A model generated the notes under the pieces. The model made no database searches. It saw nothing but the letters and a program-made list of their open reading frames with translations, and was not told where the DNA came from. From assembly GCA_910587275.1 (NCBI GenBank), contig CAJUMD010000034.1, positions 1 through 29,699 of the forward strand: DNA of 29,699 nucleotides, given 5' to 3'. Source of the stretch: an uncultured Kineothrix sp. (lineage in GTDB: Bacteria; Bacillota; Clostridia; Lachnospirales; Lachnospiraceae). Position 1 is the stretch's first letter; every line of letters begins with the position of its first letter. Shown here piece after piece: positions 8,396-16,659 of this stretch. The position numbers and the translations under genes were made by a program.

Positions 8396-8572
8396 TTAAT
8401 TATATTTGCGTTTTCTTGCTGCTTCGGATTTCTTTTTGCGCTTTACGCTGGGTTTTTCGTAATGCTCTCTCTTACGAATCTCCTGCTGAATACCAGCTTT
8501 TGCACAGCTTCTTTTGAAGCGACGCAAAGCACTATCCAAAGTTTCGTTCTCTTTTACGACAACATTTGACAT
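8396..8572 (-). CDS. rpsU: 30S ribosomal protein S21
   Basis: This short gene of 58 codons encodes a very basic protein beginning MSNVVVKENETLDSALRRFK. It continues RSCAKAGIQQEIRKREHYEK and ends in a run of Lys/Arg/Ala (SEAARKRKYN), which is diagnostic of bacterial S21. S21 sits on the 30S platform near the anti-Shine-Dalgarno region and helps translation initiation. The start ATG at 8570-8572 has GGAGGT about 10 nt upstream. A strong promoter (8676-8703) and a hairpin terminator (8352-8376) bracket it as a single-gene unit. Confidence 0.97.
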   Translation of the reverse strand: MSNVVVKENETLDSALRRFKRSCAKAGIQQEIRKREHYEKPSVKRKKKSEAARKRKYN

Positions 8573-8675
8573 CCTGCACCTGACCTCCCTTCAGTCCCTC
8601 CAAGCAACTCGACTGATTGGGTTTATTCTATTTTTGTACATAAAAAGGACTCACGAACTATCATGCACTTTAATT

Positions 8676-8703
8676 ATTATATCACATTTTTATGCACAGT
8701 CAA
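8676..8703 (-). promoter_or_regulatory. SigA-type promoter for rpsU
   Basis: The minus strand has TTGACT (8698-8703), a 16-nt spacer and TATAAT (8676-8681) in the AT-rich gap after alaS. The rpsU leader would be about 95 nt. Confidence 0.78.
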
Positions 8704-8740
8704 CCCATTTTTTATATTTTTTATTTATTTTTCATTTCCG

Positions 8741-11389
8741 TTACGGAATCTGCCCTTCCAGCACCTTTTTTGCCTCCGCAATGGCAGCATCCATGCCTGC
8801 CGGATTCTTTCCGCCTGCCTGCGCCATGTTGGGGCGTCCGCCGCCGCCTCCTCCAACAAACGATGCGATGCCTTTCAACAGGTTGCCCGCATGGGCGCCT
8901 TTTGCCATGGCTGCTTCCGTTGCCATGGATACCAGGTTCACCCTGCCGTCCGCATCCGACACTAAGACAATCACGCCCTCACCCAGTTTCGCCTTTAACT
9001 GGTCGCCCAAATCCCGCAGGCCGTTCATATCCACACCGGACACTTTTACCGCCAGCAGTTTCACGCCTTTTACATCCTGCACCTGGTCCATGACGTCCCC
9101 CAGGGCTTCCTTCGCCGCTTTGCTCTTTAAGGACTCATTTTCACCCTGGAGCGCCTTTATCTCCGCCATCAAGTGTTCCAGCCGCTCCACCAGCCCGGCA
9201 GGGGTTGCTTTCACCGTTTTGGCTGCATCTGCCAGGGTCTGTTCCAATTCTTCATAATAGCGGAACACACCGTTTCCGGTCAGTGCTTCAATCCTCCTGA
9301 CCCCTGCCGCCACACCGCTTTCGGAAAGAATCTTAAAGGCGGAAATCGCACCTGTATCTGCCACATGGGTACCGCCGCAAAGCTCGGTGGAAAAACCGCC
9401 CATCTTCACCACGCGCACCGTTTCGCCGTATTTCTCACCGAACAATGCCATGGCGCCGCTTTTCTTCGCATCCTCAATGGACATAATACTCGTTTCCACG
9501 GGCAGTGACCGGGCAATCTGCTCCCGCACGATTTCCTCTGCCCGCGCGATTTCTTCCTTTGTCATTGCGGAAAAATGGCTGAAGTCAAAACGCAGCCTTT
9601 CGCCGTCCACATAGGAGCCCGCCTGTTCCACATGGGTACCGAGCACCGTCCGCAGGGCTTTTTGCAGCAAATGGGTGGCACTGTGGTTCCTGCATGTGTC
9701 GTTCCGCCTTTCGGCATCCACCGAAAGCGTCACGGTGTCCCCTTTTTTTAACATTCCCTTTGTCACTTTACCGATATGTCCCACCTTGCCGCCAAGCAGT
9801 TTCACGGTATCCATGACCTCAAAAATACCGTCCGGCGCGGTAATCACGCCGCGATCGCCGCACTGGCCGCCCATGGTGGCATAGAAAGGCGTTTCCTCCA
9901 CGATTACGGTTCCCGTCTCCCCGTCGGTCAACGCTTCCGCCAGTTCCGTTTCCGTGGTCAGCACCGTAATTTTGGATGTATGCTCCAAACGGTCATAACC
10001 CACAAATTCGGTCGTGATACTTGGATCGATGGACTCGTAAACCGTCACGTCAGCCCCCATGTAGTTGGTCGTCTTACGGGCGGAACGCGCTTTTACTTTC
10101 TGTTCCTCCATGGCTTTGGCAAAACCGTCCTCATCCACCGCGAAGCCCTTTTCCCCTAAGATTTCCATGGTCAGGTCGATGGGGAAGCCGTAAGTATCAT
10201 ACAGTTTAAAGGCATCCGCACCGGCAAGCTCTTTCTTCCCTTCTTTTTCCATGGCCGCTTCCATCTCCGCAAGGATGGCAAGCCCCTGGTCGATGGTACG
10301 GTTAAACTTGCTCTCCTCCTGCGTCAGCACATTGAAAATAAAGTCTTTCTTTTCCTCCAGCTCCGGATAACCGTCCTTACTGCCCTCAATCACCGTATTG
10401 CCCAGGTTGGCAAGGAACTGCCCCTCAATGCCAAGCAGCCTTCCGTGTCTTGCCGCCCGGCGGATAATGCGCCGCAGCACATAGCCCCGCCCTTCGTTGG
10501 AGGGCATGATGCCGTCGGAAATCATGAACGTGGCGGAACGGATATGGTCCGTTACGATACGGATGGAAACGTCCCATTCATATTTCTGCTTGTATTCCTT
10601 TCCGGCAAGCCCGCAGACACGGCTGCGCAGCGCCTGAATGGTATCCACGTCAAAAATGGAATCCACATCCTGCACCACCGTTGCCAGCCGCTCCAGCCCC
10701 ATGCCGGTATCGATATTCTTCTGCTCCAGCTCGGAATAATTGCCCTTTCCGTCGTTGTCAAACTGGGTGAACACATTGTTCCACACTTCGATATAGCGGT
10801 CGCAGTCACAGCCTACCGTACAGTCCGGTTTGCCGCAGCCGTATTTCTCCCCCCGGTCATAATAAATTTCCGAGCAGGGACCGCAGGGACCGGAACCGTG
10901 CTCCCAAAAGTTATCTTCCTTCCCGAAACGGAAAATGCGCTCCGGTGCAATGCCGATTTCCTTGTTCCATATTTCAAACGCCTCGTCATCCTCCTCATAA
11001 ACCGAAGGATACAGCCTTTCGGGGTCAAGTCCGACTACCTTGGTCAGAAACTCCCAGCTCCAACTGATTGCTTCCTGTTTAAAATAATCGCCGAAGGAAA
11101 AGTTCCCCAGCATTTCAAAAAACGTGCCGTGGCGGGCGGTTTTTCCGATATTTTCAATGTCTCCCGTACGGATGCATTTCTGGCAGGTCGTCACCCGTTT
11201 CCTCGGCGGGATTTCCTGTCCGGTAAAATACGGCTTTAACGGCGCCATGCCGGAGTTAATCAAGAGCAGGCTGTTGTCGTTGTGAGGTACCAGCGAAAAA
11301 CTTTTCATCGCCAAATGCCCCTTGCTTTCAAAAAACTCCAAAAACATTTTCCTTAATTCGTTTACTCCATACTGTTTCATCCTGATCAC
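8741..11389 (-). CDS. alaS: Alanine--tRNA ligase
   Basis: The protein is 882 aa, the normal AlaRS length. The class II catalytic domain opens with KQYGVNELRKMFLEFFESKG and FEMLGNFSFGDYFK. The editing domain has the zinc-type ligands H569/H573 (HSATH) and C671/H675 (CGGTH). A coiled-coil stretch and the glycine-rich C-Ala domain (FVGGGGGGRPNMAQAGG) close the protein. It charges tRNA-Ala and clears Ser/Gly mischarging. The start is a GTG at 11389 with AGGAAGG close upstream; the ATG three codons later (11380) is an alternative. It follows glyS by about 60 nt with no T-box visible. Confidence 0.98.
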   Translation of the reverse strand: MIRMKQYGVNELRKMFLEFFESKGHLAMKSFSLVPHNDNSLLLINSGMAPLKPYFTGQEIPPRKRVTTCQKCIRTGDIENIGKTARHGTFFEMLGNFSFGDYFKQEAISWSWEFLTKVVGLDPERLYPSVYEEDDEAFEIWNKEIGIAPERIFRFGKEDNFWEHGSGPCGPCSEIYYDRGEKYGCGKPDCTVGCDCDRYIEVWNNVFTQFDNDGKGNYSELEQKNIDTGMGLERLATVVQDVDSIFDVDTIQALRSRVCGLAGKEYKQKYEWDVSIRIVTDHIRSATFMISDGIMPSNEGRGYVLRRIIRRAARHGRLLGIEGQFLANLGNTVIEGSKDGYPELEEKKDFIFNVLTQEESKFNRTIDQGLAILAEMEAAMEKEGKKELAGADAFKLYDTYGFPIDLTMEILGEKGFAVDEDGFAKAMEEQKVKARSARKTTNYMGADVTVYESIDPSITTEFVGYDRLEHTSKITVLTTETELAEALTDGETGTVIVEETPFYATMGGQCGDRGVITAPDGIFEVMDTVKLLGGKVGHIGKVTKGMLKKGDTVTLSVDAERRNDTCRNHSATHLLQKALRTVLGTHVEQAGSYVDGERLRFDFSHFSAMTKEEIARAEEIVREQIARSLPVETSIMSIEDAKKSGAMALFGEKYGETVRVVKMGGFSTELCGGTHVADTGAISAFKILSESGVAAGVRRIEALTGNGVFRYYEELEQTLADAAKTVKATPAGLVERLEHLMAEIKALQGENESLKSKAAKEALGDVMDQVQDVKGVKLLAVKVSGVDMNGLRDLGDQLKAKLGEGVIVLVSDADGRVNLVSMATEAAMAKGAHAGNLLKGIASFVGGGGGGRPNMAQAGGKNPAGMDAAIAEAKKVLEGQIP

Positions 11390-11419
11390 GAATCCTTCCT
11401 ATCATCCTTCTGTCCATAT

Positions 11420-11436
11420 ACGGGATTGCATCCCGT
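11420..11436. other. Small perfect stem-loop between glyS and alaS
   Basis: ACGGGAT / ATCCCGT forms a 7-bp stem with a 3-nt loop. No T-run follows on the minus strand, so it is not a classic terminator. It could mark an RNA-processing or attenuation point between the two synthetase genes, but nothing in the sequence proves that. Confidence 0.35.
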
Positions 11437-11448
11437 GGGTTTATACCC

Positions 11449-12837
11449 TTAAAAACTGAATTTATCCGCAAAATATGCGTCCAAAGCATCGATGGCAACC
11501 CTCTCCTGTTCCATGGAATCACGGAACCGCACGGTCACGCAGCCATCCGTCTCGGAATCAAAATCATAAGTCACGCAGAAAGGCGTACCGATTTCGTCCT
11601 GCCTGCGGTACCTTTTGCCGATATTCCCCCTGTCGTCAAATTCGCAGTTGTACTTCTTAGACAGACTGGCAAATATCTTCTCCGCACCTTCATTTAACTT
11701 CTTGGACAGCGGAAGCACGCCGATTTTCACCGGGGCTAACGCCGGATGGAAATGAAGTACGGTACGCATATCCCCTTCGCCGATTTCTTCCTCGTCATAA
11801 GCGCCGCAGAGGACTGCCAAAAACAGCCTTTCCACGCCAAGCGAAGGCTCGATGACGTAAGGAATGTATTTCCGCTGCTTCTCGTCGTCAAAATAGCTCA
11901 TATCCTGTTTGGAAACATTCTGGTGCTGGGTCAGGTCGTAATCCGTCCGGTCCGCAATGCCCCACAGTTCTCCCCAGCCGAAGGGGAACAGGAACTCAAT
12001 ATCCGTGGTCGCCTTGGAATAGAAGGACAGTTCTTCCGGATCGTGGTCGCGCACCCGCATTTCCTCCTCTTTCATGCCAAGGCTCTTTAAGAAATCAATG
12101 CAATATTTTTTCCAGTAGGCAAACCACTCCAAATCCGTATCCGGCTCACAGAAAAATTCCATTTCCATCTGTTCAAACTCGCGGACGCGGAAGATAAAAT
12201 TCCCCGGCGTAATCTCGTTACGGAAGGATTTTCCCACCTGACAGATGCCGAAAGGAATTTTTTTCCTCGAAGTCCTCTGTACGTTCTTAAAATTCACGAA
12301 TATGCCCTGTGCGGTTTCGGGCCTTAAGTACACCGTATTCTTGGCATCCTCCGTCACGCCCTGGAAAGTTTTAAACATCAGGTTAAACTGACGGATATCG
12401 GTAAAATTATGTTTGCCGCAGGTAGGACAGGGAACCTGGTGTTCCTCAATGAAAGCCTTCATCTGCTCCTGGCTCCAGCCGTCCACGGAGCCGTCTAACG
12501 TCATGCCCTTTTCCTCCGCATATTTTTCAATCATCTGGTCCGCACGGAAACGCTCATGGCATTCCTTACAGTCCATCAGCGGGTCGGAAAAGCTGCCGAG
12601 ATGCCCGGATGCCACCCATGTCTGGGGGTTCATCAGAATCGCGCAGTCCACGCCCACGTTATAAGGGCTTTCCATTACGAATTTCTGCCACCATGCTTTT
12701 TTGATGTTATTTTTCAGCTCCACGCCCAAATTGCCGAAATCCCACGTATTCGCCAGTCCCCCGTAAATCTCCGAACCGGGATATACAAATCCCCTCGATT
12801 TCGCCAACGCTACAATTTTTTCCATCGTTTTTTCCAT
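11449..12837 (-). CDS. glyS: Glycine--tRNA ligase (single-chain dimeric type)
   Basis: With the ATG at 12837 (MEKTMEKIVALAKSRGF) the protein is 462 aa. The open frame reaches 12945, but those residues read through the end of the upstream lipoprotein gene, and AAGGAG sits 10 nt before this ATG. Hallmarks include VYPGSEIYGGLANTWDFG, the Cys pairs CKECHERF and CPTCGKHNF of the inserted domain, the motif 2 region FRNEITPGNFIFRVREFEQM and motif 3 GVERLFLAVL. The C-terminal anticodon-binding domain begins near LAPVKIGVLPL. It charges tRNA-Gly and is the archaeal/eukaryotic-like homodimer type, not the tetrameric GlyQ/GlyS type. The gene is preceded by the lipoprotein gene and followed by alaS. Confidence 0.97.
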   Translation of the reverse strand: MEKTMEKIVALAKSRGFVYPGSEIYGGLANTWDFGNLGVELKNNIKKAWWQKFVMESPYNVGVDCAILMNPQTWVASGHLGSFSDPLMDCKECHERFRADQMIEKYAEEKGMTLDGSVDGWSQEQMKAFIEEHQVPCPTCGKHNFTDIRQFNLMFKTFQGVTEDAKNTVYLRPETAQGIFVNFKNVQRTSRKKIPFGICQVGKSFRNEITPGNFIFRVREFEQMEMEFFCEPDTDLEWFAYWKKYCIDFLKSLGMKEEEMRVRDHDPEELSFYSKATTDIEFLFPFGWGELWGIADRTDYDLTQHQNVSKQDMSYFDDEKQRKYIPYVIEPSLGVERLFLAVLCGAYDEEEIGEGDMRTVLHFHPALAPVKIGVLPLSKKLNEGAEKIFASLSKKYNCEFDDRGNIGKRYRRQDEIGTPFCVTYDFDSETDGCVTVRFRDSMEQERVAIDALDAYFADKFSF

Positions 12838-12893
12838 AATAAACATGCTCCTTTTATCTTTGATTCCCGCGGGCAGCGGGTTATTGAATCCAT

Positions 12894-13538
12894 TTACTGA
12901 TATACAATATAATACATTCCGGTATTTTCCCCGTCGCCGGAACAAAGCGCCCAGCCCTTACCGTCCACCGATACATTGCCGCTGGCATACTGTATCTTAC
13001 CGGGCACTTTCACCCTCATGGGCGAGTCGGAAATCAGGATATACTGCTCTCCCATTTCCAAAAGTTCCTGCTTCCCGATGGTATTTTCACCCTTAGTATC
13101 CTGCATGGATACATCCAACGGGTACCCTGCGTCATATGCGTCCTTCACGGTTCCGCAAAACAGTTTCTTTTCGTTATAGTCGTCGGTATTGTACTGGGAA
13201 TAAATTTCGGCGGAAGGGTACGTGAGCTGTGCCGTCACCGCGCCGTCTTCCCGCTCCAGCCTATCCACGGAAACCGATGCATCCCCGTGACTCTTATTAA
13301 ACTCCGCCACCTCGGCAAGTATCATGTTCCGCAGGCTTTCCTCATCGTAATATGCCTCCGCAAAATCCTCCACCAGCGTTTCGGTAATGCTGCCGTCCTT
13401 TAGCACTTCCACCTGGGCGGAAAGATTCTCTGCCGCTTCCACTTCCATATCCCCGTCCCCTGACTGGTTATCCCCGCAGCCCCACAGGAACAGTCCCGCT
13501 AAAAGTATCATGACCGCCGCTGTTTTTGTTTTACGCAT
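12894..13538 (-). CDS. Predicted lipoprotein of unknown function
   Basis: The protein is 214 aa with a signal peptide (KTKTAAVMILLAGLFLWGC) that ends in a lipobox-like LWGC with Cys21, so it is probably lipid-anchored on the outer face of the membrane. The mature part is acidic. It contains an alpha-helical stretch (about 58-85) and then a beta-rich C-terminus (SPMRVKVPGKIQYASGNVSV). I do not recognise a domain. GGAGG lies 9 nt before the ATG. It has its own strong promoter and ends about 56 nt before glyS, so the two are probably co-transcribed. Confidence 0.75.
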   Translation of the reverse strand: MRKTKTAAVMILLAGLFLWGCGDNQSGDGDMEVEAAENLSAQVEVLKDGSITETLVEDFAEAYYDEESLRNMILAEVAEFNKSHGDASVSVDRLEREDGAVTAQLTYPSAEIYSQYNTDDYNEKKLFCGTVKDAYDAGYPLDVSMQDTKGENTIGKQELLEMGEQYILISDSPMRVKVPGKIQYASGNVSVDGKGWALCSGDGENTGMYYIVYQ

Positions 13539-13641
13539 TGCTTCCGCCCTCCGAACCTGTTTTTTTGTTTTCCGTTCTCTTTTTTTTGGATTCCGTGGAT
13601 TCCGTATTTTTTATTCTTTTATATTTTTATGCATTCACATT

Positions 13642-13670
13642 ATTATAGCCGACTTAGATTGGTTTTTCAA
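13642..13670 (-). promoter_or_regulatory. SigA-type promoter for the lipoprotein-glyS unit
   Basis: The minus strand has TTGAAA (13665-13670), a 17-nt spacer and TATAAT (13642-13647), about 104 nt before the lipoprotein ATG. The leader is A-rich and contains a tandem 9-bp repeat (GGATTCCGT twice on the plus strand, near 13590-13608). Between this promoter and the nuclease stop (13671-13828) I see no gene. Confidence 0.8.
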
Positions 13671-13828
13671 TATGAAATTATTTTAACAGGGATTGCTTTA
13701 TTTTTTCGACTTTATCTTTTGACGTTTCCTTTTATTTTCACTGATGCAGAGCCGTATGTTTTAGAATGGACAGATGCCCTTTAAACTTAATTTCCAATAC
13801 CGTTCTTTCATGCTTCTTCTAAAGTTTT

Positions 13829-14653
13829 TTACTTTATTCTCTCTATGCTCTGTATTTCTTCCATGATTTCTTTTTGACTCATCGCATTAAATTTATTGGA
13901 AAACAAAAAATTCAGAATAAGGCTTAACCGGTCAATGGCAATAATGGCTGCATTCCGACACAAAACATATGCATAGTCCGAAAAATAATTAGACGTTATA
14001 AAGCAGGGAACAATAGGTGTAAATGCATCAATATTTAAATTGCTGTATATCACTTTCTCACTTTTACCATTCCGTTTTTTTGCAAAATCATTTGTTCTAA
14101 GCAGATAAACAGCCCCTGCCAATTCCCGTATTTCCTTTGTATCCACGCATGTGTCTTTATAATGTTTTGCCTGTCCGATTACATACAGTAAATTTTTATT
14201 TTGTTCTTCCGTTGTCAGACACCGTATATACTTTTTATATCCGACAAAATCAATCCCCTGGTCATGGGAGCGCTGTGTTGCATTCACTGATTCGCATTTT
14301 ACTATTTCTTTCAAAAACAAAGCGCACATTTTTTCAAAATCATCCGCCGTAATTTGCTCAATTACTTTTGTCAGATTCATCATATCGTTTTTATAATGGT
14401 CGTCTACTTTATAGATTAGGGTATCCGTATCCATTTCCAACAAACAATAATTATATTTTTCTTTGACATTTTCAAAAAATAATGAAATTTTTTCTGCTAG
14501 TTCTTCAATTTCCCTTCCACTCTCTCCATCCCCATACTCTTTGCCATACACTTCTTCATACAATCCATATACATTATCGATTCTGTCCGAATAAAGAATC
14601 AGTTTTTCCATTACTTCCCTGAATTTCTTTTCTTCTTCATAAAAGTATCCCAT
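13829..14653 (-). CDS. Mrr-like PD-(D/E)XK restriction endonuclease-fold protein
   Basis: The protein is 274 aa. Residues 1-95 are helical and charged and not recognised. From about 100 the pattern fits an Mrr-type catalytic domain: ITADDFEKMCALFLKEI (helix with an acidic residue), then HDQGIDFVGYKK with D131/D135, then YVIGQAKHY with Q161 and K163. This is the D-x(n)-QxK core that cuts DNA in Mrr and type IV enzymes. The C-terminal half (VYLLRTNDFAKK, PCFITSNYFSDYA) resembles the strand-helix end of the fold. It starts 25 nt after the ParB-like gene with AAAGG upstream. It is AT-rich compared with the flanking housekeeping genes. Predicted target: modified or foreign DNA (inference). Confidence 0.72.
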   Translation of the reverse strand: MGYFYEEEKKFREVMEKLILYSDRIDNVYGLYEEVYGKEYGDGESGREIEELAEKISLFFENVKEKYNYCLLEMDTDTLIYKVDDHYKNDMMNLTKVIEQITADDFEKMCALFLKEIVKCESVNATQRSHDQGIDFVGYKKYIRCLTTEEQNKNLLYVIGQAKHYKDTCVDTKEIRELAGAVYLLRTNDFAKKRNGKSEKVIYSNLNIDAFTPIVPCFITSNYFSDYAYVLCRNAAIIAIDRLSLILNFLFSNKFNAMSQKEIMEEIQSIERIK

Positions 14654-14678
14654 ACATCCTTTGTATCTCCTTATTTAC

Positions 14679-15749
14679 CTACTCAATCAGTTTGTTGATC
14701 AATCCGCTTTGGTTTTCCAGTTTTCCCAGCATTTCCTTTACGGTTTGTTTATCTTCTTTCGTAAGCTCCGTTAAGGCCCCTAAATTGAGCTTATTTAGCA
14801 ACTTAATGATTTGTTTTAAGCTGTCCTTTAAACCTTCCTTTAAATAAACGCCGCTTTCTTCCAATGCAACCGCTACGCTTCTGCTTTCTTCCAATTTTAC
14901 CAAGGCTTCTTCATCCATAATGATCTTCGCCAAGACTCTGATTTCGTCCCGTTTCGTAATAATAGGCTCCAATAGTTTCCCGTCATCTGCCTCGTTGGGA
15001 ACCAGCCAGGAAAAAAGTCTCCTCATATTCTTCTTATTGGTAAAAGAATTTAATTCCTCATCCCAACCCAGCCATTGATCCCGGATAACACCTTTCCCCA
15101 TGATTTCATAAAAAATGGACGATAGTTTATTCGGGGCAAAAGCCCACCCATAATCCTGGTCATTCCTGAATATTTCCAAAGCATAATACGTATTCAACCG
15201 CTTTTTTACCATTAGAGCAGAAATCCCTAAACTATTTGCAATTTCCCTCAAACTCATTTTATGATTTCTTGCCAAATTTGCAATCAGTTCCGCCTGTTCA
15301 TAATCCCCCCACTCTTTTATTCCGCTGACATGACGCAGCCCCATGATAATTTCATATTCTTTATCGCTGACATCGTACAAAACAACATCCATGCCGTCAA
15401 AAATACCGGGATCCAAATTTCCGATATCCATTCCATCGTCATACAGTTCTTTTAACGTTTTCAGCGCTGCGACACGCCGGTTTCCTTCCACTACCACATA
15501 TTCATTTTCTTTCCCCAAATTTTTAACAATAATATTATCGATTTTCAGATATCCGTTTTCCTTAAAACTATCCAGTAAATCCTTTATGTTAGCGGAGTTA
15601 TCCCCCCGGAGCATTTTTAATACGCGTTTTTGGACCATTACGTTATTTATATTTTTATCTTCCACATACTTATAGTTCTCCGCTCCCCGAAGCCTGTAAT
15701 TATTCGGATCAAGCAGCAATTCCCCGATAGAAACCTTCCTGAAATCCAT
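14679..15749 (-). CDS. ParB/Srx-fold N-terminal domain protein with KorB-like HTH
   Basis: From the ATG at 15749 (MDFRKVSIGELLLDPNNYRL) the protein is 356 aa; a GTG at 15773 is an alternative start. The ParB-like domain carries VVVEGNRRVAALKTL near residues 85-99, the equivalent of the ParB GERR nucleotide-binding box with Asn for Glu. A helix-turn-helix follows at about 165-187 (MSLREIANSLGISALMVKKRL). The C-terminal part (about 240-356) is helical, with coiled-coil-like leucines. Chromosomal ParB is unlikely because there is no parA or parS context. The tight pairing with an Mrr-like nuclease points to a DNA-targeting or restriction module, as in DUF262-type systems of the same fold superfamily (inference). 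Confidence 0.75.
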   Translation of the reverse strand: MDFRKVSIGELLLDPNNYRLRGAENYKYVEDKNINNVMVQKRVLKMLRGDNSANIKDLLDSFKENGYLKIDNIIVKNLGKENEYVVVEGNRRVAALKTLKELYDDGMDIGNLDPGIFDGMDVVLYDVSDKEYEIIMGLRHVSGIKEWGDYEQAELIANLARNHKMSLREIANSLGISALMVKKRLNTYYALEIFRNDQDYGWAFAPNKLSSIFYEIMGKGVIRDQWLGWDEELNSFTNKKNMRRLFSWLVPNEADDGKLLEPIITKRDEIRVLAKIIMDEEALVKLEESRSVAVALEESGVYLKEGLKDSLKQIIKLLNKLNLGALTELTKEDKQTVKEMLGKLENQSGLINKLIE

Positions 15750-15797
15750 CCCTATTTCCTCTTTTCTTCCCACTGTTTTCCCTCACCCACTCTTCTC

Positions 15798-15826
15798 ATT
15801 ATACACCGGAAACCCAAAAATGAAAA
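15798..15826 (-). promoter_or_regulatory. Promoter for the ParB-like/Mrr-like pair
   Basis: A perfect TATAAT on the minus strand (15798-15803) has TTTTCA (15821-15826) 17 nt upstream. The -10 is strong and the -35 weak. Transcription would start about 40 nt before the ATG at 15749, so the insert need not depend on recO transcription. Confidence 0.55.
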
Positions 15827-15858
15827 CCAATCCGCCTCCATTTCCACGAAAATCAATT

Positions 15859-16524
15859 TTATACGAACTCCCCTCCAACCATCCCTTCCAAAACCCCAAG
15901 GCTCTTAAACTCCCTGTCCACAAACCGTTTCCGCAGTCCGCCTGCAATTCCCTTAAGTTCCGCAAGCACTTCCTGCGTAACCGTAAACGTATACAATTTC
16001 TCCACCGGGCTTCCTGCTATGTAATTTGCCGCGTACACCGTGGACTCCAAATACTGTCTGCCTTCCGGCAGCCCCGGATATTCGCCGTTTAAGACCAGCG
16101 CCTTTATCTCAAAGACATACCGCACCAGTTCGTCCGGCAGGCTGGGAAGCTGCAGCGCCCGCAGGGACTGATATAGCAGTTTTAACATCTGCACCTCGTC
16201 GTTGTTTTCCCTCGTGTAGTAGTCCATGACATCCAGGAAATACATGCCGTAACATGCCCCCTCATAATCCTCCCGAAGCCCTTCAAAATAATTGGAAATA
16301 TCCGCCTCCATAATGTTATAGGAACTTCTGCCCTCGTACAGCTTAAATTCCCCAAAGGAAAAAGGGGAAGCCGCAGCCGAAAAGCGGCTTCCCGGTTTCC
16401 TCGCTCCCTTGGCAAAGGCGGATACCTTTCCCCTTTCTTTCGTCAGAAGAACGACGCGCCTATCGTATTCCCCGATAGGCACCGTCTTCAAAACCATTCC
16501 CGTTAATTTTATGAATTCCTGCAT
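15859..16524 (-). CDS. recO: DNA repair protein RecO
   Basis: From the ATG at 16524 (MQEFIKLTGMVLKTVPIGEY) the protein is 221 aa. The ATG has GGGAG seven bases upstream, and the frame open to 16548 adds no conserved residues. The N-terminal OB fold shows DRRVVLLTKERGKVSAFAKGARKPGSR. The helical C-domain includes PDELVRYVFEIKALVLNGEYPGLP. RecO binds ssDNA and SSB and loads RecA with RecR. The zinc-binding Cys cluster of many Firmicute RecO proteins is absent (only one Cys). The 5' end overlaps the YqzL-like gene by 65 nt. The era - small protein - recO order is standard for the group. Confidence 0.92.
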   Translation of the reverse strand: MQEFIKLTGMVLKTVPIGEYDRRVVLLTKERGKVSAFAKGARKPGSRFSAAASPFSFGEFKLYEGRSSYNIMEADISNYFEGLREDYEGACYGMYFLDVMDYYTRENNDEVQMLKLLYQSLRALQLPSLPDELVRYVFEIKALVLNGEYPGLPEGRQYLESTVYAANYIAGSPVEKLYTFTVTQEVLAELKGIAGGLRKRFVDREFKSLGVLEGMVGGEFV

Positions 16525-16651
16525 ATGGGTTCTCCCCCATCGCGGCATATTCGCCCGTCCTGCCGCTTGCGTCTGCCGTTTCCCTGAATTTTAAGTAATC
16601 TTCCACCCGTCCCGTGTTTATGAATTGTTGCCAGTAATTTGATTCTTTCAT
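16460..16651 (-). CDS. YqzL-like small protein between era and recO
   Basis: The protein is 63 aa and starts MKESNYWQQFINTGRVEDYL, the W-x-x-F-x-x-(T/S)G-x-(V/I)-x-x-Y-L pattern seen in Bacillus YqzL, which is encoded at the same place between era and recO. The rest is Gly/Ala/Asn-rich and looks disordered (GENPYAGIHKINGNG). The ATG has AGGGGG six bases upstream. Its last 21 codons overlap the start of recO in another frame, so the two genes are probably translationally linked. No function is established. It is a little longer than the Bacillus protein. Confidence 0.72.
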   Translation of the reverse strand: MKESNYWQQFINTGRVEDYLKFRETADASGRTGEYAAMGENPYAGIHKINGNGFEDGAYRGIR

Positions 16652-16659
16652 CTTGTGCC

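Noticed and set aside
8741..8760. Terminator directly after alaS (TTCCG-TAA-CGGAA)
   Set aside because: The stem is only 5 bp, includes the stop codon and is followed by A-rich rather than T-rich sequence on the minus strand.
10445..11239. Plus-strand 264-codon frame inside alaS
   Set aside because: It is antisense to the AlaRS catalytic domain; no recognisable motif or start signal supports it.
11390..11448. T-box or other tRNA-sensing leader before alaS, or in 12838-12893 before glyS
   Set aside because: The gaps are under 60 nt, too short for a T-box, and no specifier/antiterminator sequence (AGGGTGGNACCGCG-like) is visible.
14679..15749. Chromosome partitioning ParB
   Set aside because: No parA neighbour, no parS-like site and an altered GERR box; the nuclease partner indicates a different role.
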